Source of the DNA: an uncultured Rhodospirillaceae bacterium
GTDB taxonomy: Bacteria > Pseudomonadota > Alphaproteobacteria > Rhodospirillales > UBA2165
Assembly: GCA_913041095.1 (NCBI GenBank)
Contig: CAJWIB010000070.1
Coordinates: forward strand, 1-10,114
Length of the DNA stretch: 10,114 nucleotides
Direction of reading: 5' to 3'
Below, piece by piece: positions 1-5,851 of this stretch (position 1 is its first letter; the number at the start of each line of letters is the position of its first letter). Position numbers and translations under genes: made by a program. The notes beneath the pieces are model-generated. The model did not search any database. It was not told where the DNA came from and was given only the letters and a program-made list of their open reading frames with translations.

Positions 1-2
1 CG

Positions 3-83
3 AAATTCCTTCATTCTGTGGCCAGACCGACCTACAATTGGTCCCAGTTTGAAGGTTATATGAAAAATGTCAGGTTAAAGTAG
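3..83 (+). CDS. Possible C-terminal end of an unrecognised upstream gene (partial)
   Basis: One frame is open from the left edge and ends at TAG 81-83, eight bases before the RNase E/G start. It encodes about 26 residues ending in GYMKNVRLK. I do not recognise the family. In many Alphaproteobacteria the gene before this RNase is maf, but these residues do not resemble the Maf C-terminus I know. The other two forward frames also end before position 65, so the frame choice rests only on its close spacing to the next gene. This is a weak call. Confidence 0.22.
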   Translation, partial: KFLHSVARPTYNWSQFEGYMKNVRLK

Positions 84-91
84 CGTTACTC

Positions 92-1522
92 ATGACCTTA
101 GAAGTCTTTATTAATCACATACCCGGCGAAACGAGGCTGGCGGTTGCCGATGAGGGCAGGCTTATTGATTTAGTTATCGCCTGTGGCCATGAGATCACTA
201 TTCTCGGCAACATCTATCTGGGCCGTATCGAAAAAGTCGTTGCTGGCTTGAATGCAGCGTTTGTTGATATTGGTCAAAATACATCGGGTTTCTTAGCTGC
301 GACCGATGGTCAAATATTTGACCAAGATGCTGAAAAACCCAAATCGATCTCCACACTATTTAATGAAGGCGACAAAATCCTGGTTCAAGTCACCCGAGAA
401 GCAACTGAAGGGAAGGGGGCAAAGCTGACAACCCGGCTCAATCTCCCAGGCCGCTCAATTGTGCTGACGCCCGGGCGGCCCGGTATTTCTGTTTCCAAAA
501 GTATTACCGATGAAGGCGAGCGCCAAAGACTGGAGCACGCACTTATTGACTATGCGCAGTCCACAGAGGGTAAGATCATTCGAACACGTGCCCAAGCTGT
601 CGCAGAAGAAATACTGAAAAACGAAGCCGAAGCTTTGTCTAACACTTGGCTAGATATTGAGGCGGCACGGCAAACCATGAAGCCACCGGCTTGTGTACAC
701 AAGGCACCCGACGCAATAACAAAATATCTAATGGATAAAGGCGATCCGGCATGGCAACGCATCGTCATTGATGATCGAGCAACCATGGGCCGGTTGGTAG
801 ATTTTTGTACAGAATTAGTGCCGGAGCTATTGGAATTGATTGAACCGGCGGAAGATAAGGTCGCACTGCTGGAAACTCACAATTTGGACCAGCAAATAGA
901 TGATCTGCTGCAAACCCTTGTCAGTCTGCCATCCGGCGGACAATTAATCATCGAAGAAACCGCGGCTTTGGTGGCGATTGATGTTGATAGCGGCGCGCAT
1001 AGACGTGACCGAGATCCTGAAACATTTGCTCTCGCCATTAATGCAGAGGCGGCTCGGGAAATCGCCCGGCAGGTATTGTTGAGAAATTTATCCGGCCAGA
1101 TCGTAATCGATATGCTGCCACTGAAACGCCGGGAAAACAGAGACAATATTCAAAACACCTTGGCAGAAGCGTTGGCCGAGGATGGCGCCAATTGCAATAT
1201 TTTTGGCTTTAGCCGGTTGGGCAATTTGGAAATGACCCGGCGGCGGATGGGGAAAAGCCTAGCCCAGAGGTTTCTGGCTAAAACTGCCTCAGAAATCTCA
1301 CCCGAAAGCACGGCCTTAGGCATCATCCGAGCGGTGTTAAGAGAGCTTGATCGTAATCCCGGTAAGTCTTTGACGGTTCGATGTAGTGCCGATTTACATG
1401 CATTATTAATGAACGGCGTGTCAGCGGCCTGGCACAGCCTGCTTGAACGCACCGGCCCGGTTGTCATATTAGAGAAATCAGCCGATTTAACAGCGACGCA
1501 ATTTGATCTGCGGATAAATTGA
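92..1522 (+). CDS. rng: Short ribonuclease E/G family endoribonuclease, no Zn-link cysteines
   Basis: This is a single-strand-specific endoribonuclease of the RNase E/G family (476 aa), expected to act in the cytoplasm in rRNA/mRNA processing. Near the N-terminus is an S1-like RNA-binding segment (about residues 36-110) containing GNIYLGRIEKV and AAFVDIG. Arg164-Thr165 in KIIRTRA match the 5'-monophosphate sensor pair (R169/T170 in E. coli RNase E). The DNase I-like catalytic core has IDVDSG (Asp297) and VIDMLP (Asp340). Their 43-residue spacing equals that of the Mg-binding D303/D346 of E. coli. A FGFSRLGNLEMTRRRMGKSL segment follows near 371-390. The usual CPxCxG zinc-link after it is missing: no cysteine occurs between 381 and 420. 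There is no long RNase E scaffold tail, so the length is RNase G-like. The ATG at 92 gives the normal family N-terminus. yacG follows after 14 bases, probably co-transcribed. Confidence 0.93.
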   Translation: MTLEVFINHIPGETRLAVADEGRLIDLVIACGHEITILGNIYLGRIEKVVAGLNAAFVDIGQNTSGFLAATDGQIFDQDAEKPKSISTLFNEGDKILVQVTREATEGKGAKLTTRLNLPGRSIVLTPGRPGISVSKSITDEGERQRLEHALIDYAQSTEGKIIRTRAQAVAEEILKNEAEALSNTWLDIEAARQTMKPPACVHKAPDAITKYLMDKGDPAWQRIVIDDRATMGRLVDFCTELVPELLELIEPAEDKVALLETHNLDQQIDDLLQTLVSLPSGGQLIIEETAALVAIDVDSGAHRRDRDPETFALAINAEAAREIARQVLLRNLSGQIVIDMLPLKRRENRDNIQNTLAEALAEDGANCNIFGFSRLGNLEMTRRRMGKSLAQRFLAKTASEISPESTALGIIRAVLRELDRNPGKSLTVRCSADLHALLMNGVSAAWHSLLERTGPVVILEKSADLTATQFDLRIN

Positions 1523-1536
1523 TTTAGAGATGAGAA

Positions 1537-1746
1537 ATGGCGACCAGTAAGCCAACTAAAAATAATGGTAAACGCGAATGCCCAAATTGTGGCCAACCGA
1601 CCATGCCTAAATTCCGGCCATTCTGTTCGGCCCGCTGCTCGCAGCTTGATCTCTCAAATTGGCTAAATGAAGATTACCGCGTACCGGTTGTTGAAATCGA
1701 CGATTTTGACGAAGATGATTTTCCTGATGAGGAATTTGAAAATTAG
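1537..1746 (+). CDS. yacG: DNA gyrase inhibitor YacG (zinc-ribbon protein)
   Basis: This small protein (69 aa) has four zinc-binding cysteines: Cys15 and Cys18 in CPNCGQP, and Cys30 and Cys34 in FCSARC. They are followed by the family signature QLDLSNWLNEDYRVP. The E. coli homologue binds zinc and inhibits DNA gyrase by contacting GyrB. The C-terminus is the usual acidic tail, rich in Asp and Glu. The gene starts 14 bases after the RNase E/G stop with a short GAG-containing ribosome-binding stretch, and the order rng-yacG is typical of Alphaproteobacteria. The frame is intact, so the disturbance in the following DUF427 frame did not damage it. Confidence 0.92.
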   Translation: MATSKPTKNNGKRECPNCGQPTMPKFRPFCSARCSQLDLSNWLNEDYRVPVVEIDDFDEDDFPDEEFEN

Positions 1747-2183
1747 TTTACAGGCGTGATCCCTACAAGCACGTTGGTGCGATTAGGAGTAGCCGCAATG
1801 TTAAAGTTGTGCTCGGTGGCGAAACCATTGCTGAAAGCTCAAATGTAACCTTTGTCTTCGAGACCGGAATGTTGACCCGTTATTATTTGCCGATGGATGA
1901 TATCCGGATGACAGCACTGACACGCTCGGAAACAACAACGCGATGTCCCTATAAAGGTATCACCAGTTACTGGTCGGTCGAAGCTGGTGGACTGGTTTTT
2001 GATGACATAGTGTGGAGCTATTCGGAGCCACTAGAAGAAGCACCGAAGCTCAAGAACCTGCTTTACTTTTTTAATGAAAATGTTGACGCTATTTTGATTG
2101 ACGGTAAAAAACAAAAACAAGCTAAAACCAAATGGTTTAAATTATTAGTTAAAACTTTGGATGGCCCAGAACATATTGTCTGA
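1740..2183 (+). pseudogene. DUF427-family protein, 5'-truncated (C-terminal domain of a two-domain protein)
   Basis: The open frame runs from just after an in-frame TGA (1737-1739) to TGA 2181-2183. DUF427 hallmarks are plain: ETGMLTRYYLPMDDIRM, TTTRCPYKGITSYWSV, WSYSEPLEEAPKL and FFNENVD. The only usual start codon in the 5' part is GTG at 1809, giving 124 aa. Family similarity begins earlier: the codons before it read DPYKHVGAIRSSRNVKVV, which matches the linker I recall between the two domains of two-domain DUF427 proteins. No ATG, GTG or TTG lies between 1740 and 1808. An AGGAGT at 1785-1790 is well spaced only for an out-of-frame ATG at 1798 that ends after 16 codons. The normal family end seems to fall near KTKW, so about 14 C-terminal residues are extra. 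I infer loss of the first domain with a junction beside yacG. A functional 124-aa protein started at GTG 1809 is possible. The biochemical function of DUF427 is unknown. Confidence 0.7.
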
Positions 2184-2186
2184 AGC

Positions 2187-2876
2187 TTAAACATCGGGTG
2201 GAGCTAAGGTTTGCCAGTTCTCAGATAACGTCAGCACTGCGTCAGTTTTTTCCTGCAACTCCTCAAAGGAAATGCCGGCAGTAATTTCCCGCACCACAAA
2301 ACTATCTTCAGTCACATCAATGACCGCCAGATCGGTAAACACCGTTCGGACCACTCTGGAGCCGGTGAGCGGGTAGGTGCATTTATTCATCAGCTTCGGT
2401 TTGCCGGTTTTAGTGCAGTGGTCCATCATTACAAATATACGCTTAGCACCGACCGCCAAATCCATGGCACCGCCGACCCCGGGTGGTTTTGAAGTGTCCA
2501 GGGTTGCCCAATTGGCGAGATCACCGTTTTTCGCAACTTGATAAGCACCGAGAACACAAACATCGATGTGACCGCCACGGATCATAACGAATGAATCCGT
2601 ATGGCTAAAATAACTGCCCCCCGGCAGCAGTGTTACTGGTTTCTTTCCAGCATTGATCAGATTGCCGTCTTCCTGACCAGGTGCCGGAGCCTCGCCCATG
2701 CCCAGAATACCGTTTTCACTGTGGAATACAATTTCGCGGTTGGTGGAAACATAATTGGCCACCATCTCAGGGCTGCCGATGCCGAGATTAACATAACTAC
2801 CCTCGTCAATTTCCTGGGCAATGCGCCAGGCAACTTGTGGGCGAGTTAAACCAATTTTTTCCAGTACCGCTGTCAT
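2187..2876 (-). CDS. 3-oxoacid CoA-transferase subunit B (PcaJ/ScoB-like)
   Basis: This is the beta subunit (229 aa) of a family I CoA-transferase, which moves CoA from a donor such as succinyl-CoA to a 3-oxoacid through a glutamyl-CoA thioester. The catalytic Glu is Glu54 in HSENGILGMG. Other family blocks are YVNLGIGSPEMVANYV, PGQEDGNLINAGKKPVTLLPGG, MIRGGHIDVCVLGAYQV, GDLANW, GGAMDLAVGAKRIFVMMDH, KTGKPKL and CTYPLTG. They resemble PcaJ (3-oxoadipate CoA-transferase) and ScoB/AtoA closely. The length is normal. It follows subunit A by 27 bases on the same strand, so the two should form the usual heteromer. The intact catalytic Glu argues against an IpdB-like ring-cleaving hydrolase. The substrate cannot be read from sequence; 3-oxoadipate is one option, but no other pca genes are here. 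Its stop lies 3 bases from the convergent DUF427 stop. Confidence 0.92.
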   Translation of the reverse strand: MTAVLEKIGLTRPQVAWRIAQEIDEGSYVNLGIGSPEMVANYVSTNREIVFHSENGILGMGEAPAPGQEDGNLINAGKKPVTLLPGGSYFSHTDSFVMIRGGHIDVCVLGAYQVAKNGDLANWATLDTSKPPGVGGAMDLAVGAKRIFVMMDHCTKTGKPKLMNKCTYPLTGSRVVRTVFTDLAVIDVTEDSFVVREITAGISFEELQEKTDAVLTLSENWQTLAPPDV

Positions 2877-2903
2877 GTTAAATTTCCCACTTTATCTGCT
2901 GTT

Positions 2904-3569
2904 CTAGCCATTATGCACAAATACCCGGTCAACAAAAATACCCGGTGTAATAATAAGTTCTGGATTGAGTTTGCCAAGGTCAACGATCTCATCCACTTGG
3001 ACAATCGTCAGTGTAGCCGCCATCGCCATTACCGGGCCAAAATTGCGGGCTGATTTATCGTAAACAATATTTCCCCAACGATCCGCCCGCGTCGCGCGTA
3101 TGAGTGCTATATCGCCTTTAAGCGGATATTCAAACACATGCTCAACGCCACTAATTTTGCGACACTCTTTGCTTTTTCCAAGCTCGGTACCGGCTGAGGT
3201 CGGCGTAAAAAAGCCGCCAATACCAGCGCCGGCTGCGCGCATCCTTTCGCTCAACGTGCCCTGCGGAACGACTTCAAGCGTAATTTCGCCAGCCTGATAA
3301 CAGTCTTGAAACACCACCGAGCCAGCGCTAATCGGATAAGAACAAATAACACGAGACACTTTTCCCGCCGCAATCAAAGCAGCCAGACCGTAATTTCCCT
3401 CCCCGGCATTGTTTGAGACAATGGTGAGATTTTCGGCATCCGTTTCAATTAGTGCTTCCAGCAAATCAACCGGTGCGCCAGCATCACCAAAGCCACTGCT
3501 CAGGACCACTGATCCGCTCTGGATATCCGCAACGGCGGCTGAAATATTATTCACACTTTTATCAATCAT
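2904..3569 (-). CDS. 3-oxoacid CoA-transferase subunit A (PcaI/ScoA-like)
   Basis: This is the alpha subunit (221 aa from the chosen start) of the same CoA-transferase. Family blocks are LSSGFGDAGAPVDLLEALI (glycine-rich, near the N-terminus), TIVSNNAGEGNYGLAALI, LEVVPQGTLSERMRAAGAGI, GGFFTPTSAGT, DIALIRATRADRWGN, ARNFGPVMAMAA and PELIITPGIFVDRV. These read very like PcaI. I chose the ATG at 3569 because MIDKSV is how PcaI-type proteins begin. The frame stays open for 54 more codons upstream, to a TTG at 3731 that overlaps the iclR stop, but that stretch shows no family similarity. No convincing Shine-Dalgarno precedes 3569, so the start is somewhat uncertain. Subunit B follows after 27 bases. 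The roughly 160-bp gap to iclR contains one copy of the shared AATACTT element, suggesting a separate regulated promoter. Confidence 0.9.
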   Translation of the reverse strand: MIDKSVNNISAAVADIQSGSVVLSSGFGDAGAPVDLLEALIETDAENLTIVSNNAGEGNYGLAALIAAGKVSRVICSYPISAGSVVFQDCYQAGEITLEVVPQGTLSERMRAAGAGIGGFFTPTSAGTELGKSKECRKISGVEHVFEYPLKGDIALIRATRADRWGNIVYDKSARNFGPVMAMAATLTIVQVDEIVDLGKLNPELIITPGIFVDRVFVHNG

Positions 3570-3666
3570 GGGAGTTGAATAAGAGGCTAGGCCAAGATGG
3601 TCAATCAGATAAAGATCATAACCGATAGCTGCAAAATCCACCACTACCAGCCAGTCTATTCGATTA

Positions 3667-3680
3667 ATAAAAAGTATTGG
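3667..3680 (-). promoter_or_regulatory. Copy 3 of shared AATACTTWTTA element, upstream of the CoA-transferase genes
   Basis: On the minus strand, which is the coding strand of the transferase genes, this reads CCAATACTTTTTAT. It is identical at 13 of 14 positions to the copy upstream of the acyl-CoA ligase (8002-8015). It matches the copy in the iclR/dehydrogenase intergenic region over AATACTTWTTA, with one difference in the core. It lies about 100 bp before the chosen subunit A start, within the gap after iclR. I infer an operator or promoter element. This copy is the least palindromic of the three. Confidence 0.4.
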
Positions 3681-3727
3681 CGGCGACATCGAGTAGGGTA
3701 GGCGCTCACCTGATCTTAATTCTGGTC

Positions 3728-4507
3728 TCAAGTTTCATTAAAGCCAAGTTTTTCCGACACTTCCCGTGCAGCTGCCCCGAGACGTTTTGCCACATTGCCC
3801 GTCGGCCGGTCATCAAACGAACCCTCATAGCCAAAGGTGGCGATAGCCGCGGATAGATGGCCTTCGTGATTAAACACCGGTGCCGACAGCGACGCGATAC
3901 TGGGTGAAAAATCACCAACCGTCCGCCCGAGCCCTTGCCGCAATGTCTCAGCCTGGATCGCTTTTATCTCAGTTTTGTTACGTTTACCCATGCGGCGCAT
4001 TTCATGTTGCAGCAACGGCTCGGTTTGCTTTTTGTCGAGCCAGGATAAAAACACCCGTCCAGAAGCGGTGCGGAGAAGTGGGAGGTTCGATCCAACTGCA
4101 AGGTTAAGCGCTATTGGCACCAACGGTACTTCGCGGTGGATGACGATGGGGCCATGATCTCCCCATACCGACAAGTGAACGGTTTCACCGATCTCGTCCC
4201 TGAGCTGCGTCAAGACCGGCAGGGCCGCGCGCACAACATTGAGCCGGATGATTGCTGCCAGGCCAACGCGCAGCGAGGTTGATCCCAAATCATATTTACC
4301 GGTTGCCAAATCTTGTTTGATCAAACCCGCTCTTATTAGACTGACCAAATATCGATGTGCCTTCGCCGAAGGCAGGTCCGTTGCATCGGCAATATCTTTC
4401 AATGCCAGCGGACCACCACCTTCAGTTACTGCCAGTAAAACTCGGCTGCCGATTTCAACTGATTGGACGCCACCGCTTTTAGAATTGTTGCTAGATTTTT
4501 TTGCCAT
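3728..4507 (-). CDS. IclR-family transcriptional regulator
   Basis: This 259-aa protein has normal IclR-family length and layout. An N-terminal winged helix-turn-helix (about residues 14-76) contains VQSVEIGSRVLLAV, LKDIADATDLPSAKAHRYL (with the recognition helix at about 47-61) and the wing GKYDLG. The C-terminal effector-binding domain (about 85-255) has VHLSVWGDHGPIVIHRE, LLRTASGRVFLSW, and the conserved block around SIASLSAPVFNHEGHLSAAI. IclR proteins usually sense a pathway metabolite and act as repressor or activator of adjacent catabolic genes; PcaR, PcaU and PobR belong to the family. It sits between the transferase genes, which share its strand, and the divergent dehydrogenase operon, so local control is likely. 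A near-consensus promoter lies upstream at 4553-4581. The ATG is preceded by GAGG almost touching it, which is a poor spacing, but no better start is visible. The ligand is unknown. Confidence 0.92.
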   Translation of the reverse strand: MAKKSSNNSKSGGVQSVEIGSRVLLAVTEGGGPLALKDIADATDLPSAKAHRYLVSLIRAGLIKQDLATGKYDLGSTSLRVGLAAIIRLNVVRAALPVLTQLRDEIGETVHLSVWGDHGPIVIHREVPLVPIALNLAVGSNLPLLRTASGRVFLSWLDKKQTEPLLQHEMRRMGKRNKTEIKAIQAETLRQGLGRTVGDFSPSIASLSAPVFNHEGHLSAAIATFGYEGSFDDRPTGNVAKRLGAAAREVSEKLGFNET

Positions 4508-4547
4508 CCTCAGGCCTGATTCCCATCAAACAGATATTTATTTTATC

Positions 4548-4579
4548 TTTACATTATATAATACTTATTACATATTTTG
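4548..4579. promoter_or_regulatory. Copy 1 of a shared 32-bp element (candidate IclR-type operator) between iclR and the dehydrogenase operon
   Basis: Read on the plus strand, this 32-bp stretch matches the minus strand of 7994-8025, upstream of the acyl-CoA ligase, at 26 of 32 positions by direct count. The conserved core AATACTTATTA is at 4560-4570. Here the core is palindromic: TAATA-CT-TATTA at 4559-4570, extending to a 20-bp inverted repeat at 4555-4574 with one mismatched pair. That symmetry suits a dimeric regulator. It sits 76-98 bp upstream of the dehydrogenase ATG and inside the iclR promoter. Binding by the neighbouring IclR protein is inference; part of the match could reflect shared promoter hexamers. 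Confidence 0.5.
4553..4562. promoter_or_regulatory. Palindrome ATTATATAAT giving a TATAAT -10 on both strands
   Basis: This is a perfect 10-bp palindrome in the AT-rich divergent region. It provides TATAAT at 4557-4562 on the plus strand and at 4553-4558 on the minus strand. On the minus side it pairs with a good -35 (see the iclR promoter). On the plus side the hexamer 17 bases upstream (ATATTT) is weak, so the dehydrogenase operon may instead use TACAAT at 4586-4591 as its -10, or need activation. Assignments are by eye. Confidence 0.35.
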
Positions 4580-4581
4580 AA
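4553..4581 (-). promoter_or_regulatory. Candidate sigma70 promoter for the iclR gene
   Basis: Reading the minus strand, the -35 is TTCAAA (4576-4581; 4 of 6 matches to consensus), the spacer is 17 bp, and the -10 is TATAAT (4553-4558; perfect). The shared AATACTT element fills the spacer, so a protein bound there would block polymerase. This fits autoregulation, a common habit of IclR-family regulators. Transcription would start roughly 40 bp before the iclR ATG. Confidence 0.5.
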
Positions 4582-4645
4582 ATAATACAATATGGGCAGC
4601 AGCTATTGTCGTCTAATTAAAAAGTAGTAAAGCAGGGCCACTCAG

Positions 4646-5842
4646 ATGGACTTCAATTTCAGCGAACAAGACTTGGCCTTCCGCCAGGAAGTTCGGGATT
4701 TTATGCAACATTCCCTGCCGGAAGATTTACGCGAGATTGCTGAACACGGCCAGCATTTTCGTAAGGAACATTTCGTCCGCTGGCAAAAAATTTTGTTTGA
4801 AAGGGGCTGGGCGGCACCGAGCTGGCCGGTAGAACATGGCGGCCCCGGCTGGACGCCAACTCAGAAATATATTTTCCAGGAAGAACTCGGCCTTTCTGCT
4901 GCGCCGATGCCGCCGCCTTTTGGCACTGGCATGATCGGGCCGGTATTGATCGCCTTCGGTAACGATGCGCAAAAAACCGAATATTTGCCGCGTATCTTAA
5001 ACGGTGACGATTGGTGGTGTCAGGGCTATTCTGAGCCGGATTCAGGCTCTGATCTGGCTTCGCTGCGGACTATAGCAGTTCTCGATGAAGATCATTATGT
5101 CGTTAACGGGCAGAAAATCTGGACTTCCTATGCTCAGTATGCTGACCGCATGTTCTGTCTGGTGCGCACCGACGACTCCGTCAAACCGCAAGCCGGTATC
5201 TCATTTTTGCTGATCAAAATGGATACCCCCGGCATCACGTTGCGGCCAATTATTTCTCAGGATAACGATCACACCTTGAATGAAGTGTTTTTCGAGGACG
5301 TCCGGGTACCGATCAAAAATCTTGTCGGCGAAGCCGGGCAGGGGTGGACTTACGCTAAATTCTTACTTGGCCATGAGCGTAGTTCTATCGGCGATATTGC
5401 TGGCTCCAAGCGGAGTCTTACCCGGTTGAAAAAAATCGCTGCTGCTGAAATATCAGGCGGCCAGCCGCTCAGTGAAGACTCGGCTTTTAGCCGCAAGTTG
5501 ATCGATTTGGATGTTAGGCTGATGATCCTGGAAGTGACACAGTTTCGTCTGCTGGCCGATGAGGAAGCAGGTAATGATATCGGTCCAGCGGCTTCAATTT
5601 TAAAAATCAAAGGTTCCGAACTGAGCCAATTAATTAGCGAAACAGCAGTTGAAGCGATTGGTTATTACGGCATGCCCTATGTTCACGAGGCCGTACAGCC
5701 GGGCGGCAATGAGCATGCCGTTGGTCCCAATTACGCGACCGGAATTCTGCCTGATTATCTGTTTCTGCGCGCTCTTAGTATTCTTGGAGGCACTAATGAA
5801 ATTCAGCGCAATATTTTAGCTAAAACGGCGCTTAGGTTTTAG
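4646..5842 (+). CDS. Acyl-CoA dehydrogenase, large subunit type (PimC/FadE26-like)
   Basis: This is an FAD-dependent acyl-CoA dehydrogenase (398 aa) that introduces an alpha,beta double bond. It begins MDFNFSEQDLAFRQEVRDF, has the FAD/substrate segment QGYSEPDSGSDLASLRT (126-142) and IWTSYAQYADRMFCLVRTD (158-176), and ends with the RALSILGGTNEIQRNI helix (375-390). The MCAD-type catalytic Glu is replaced by Gly in ILGGTNE. Glu244 in FLLGHERSS lies where the helix G catalytic base is found in isovaleryl-CoA dehydrogenase and in large subunits such as ChsE4. The KTRxQFG motif is absent here but present in the next gene. This split is typical of alpha2beta2 dehydrogenases (PimC/PimD, mycobacterial FadE26/FadE27), which act on dicarboxyl-, steroid- or other bulky acyl-CoAs. 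The second subunit follows after 9 bases. The substrate is unknown. A GCAGGG about 11 bases before the ATG is a modest ribosome site. Confidence 0.9.
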   Translation: MDFNFSEQDLAFRQEVRDFMQHSLPEDLREIAEHGQHFRKEHFVRWQKILFERGWAAPSWPVEHGGPGWTPTQKYIFQEELGLSAAPMPPPFGTGMIGPVLIAFGNDAQKTEYLPRILNGDDWWCQGYSEPDSGSDLASLRTIAVLDEDHYVVNGQKIWTSYAQYADRMFCLVRTDDSVKPQAGISFLLIKMDTPGITLRPIISQDNDHTLNEVFFEDVRVPIKNLVGEAGQGWTYAKFLLGHERSSIGDIAGSKRSLTRLKKIAAAEISGGQPLSEDSAFSRKLIDLDVRLMILEVTQFRLLADEEAGNDIGPAASILKIKGSELSQLISETAVEAIGYYGMPYVHEAVQPGGNEHAVGPNYATGILPDYLFLRALSILGGTNEIQRNILAKTALRF

Positions 5843-5851
5843 GCGGCAGCG

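Noticed and set aside
1747..1808. A tRNA gene after yacG, as seen at this locus in some Alphaproteobacteria
   Set aside because: No cloverleaf, T-loop GGTTCRA or acceptor pairing could be found; the stretch instead encodes DUF427-like residues.
1798..1848. ATG at 1798 with AGGAGT seven bases upstream as the start of the DUF427 gene
   Set aside because: It is in a different frame and ends after 16 codons; the family similarity lies in the frame of GTG 1809.
2187..3569. CoA-transferase pair as IpdAB, the steroid ring-opening hydrolase
   Set aside because: The catalytic Glu of true CoA-transferases is present in SENGILGMG and both subunits read like PcaI/PcaJ.
3880..4580. Plus-strand open frames opposite the iclR gene
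   Set aside because: They are antisense to a clear IclR-family protein, show no recognisable motifs and have no good ribosome sites.
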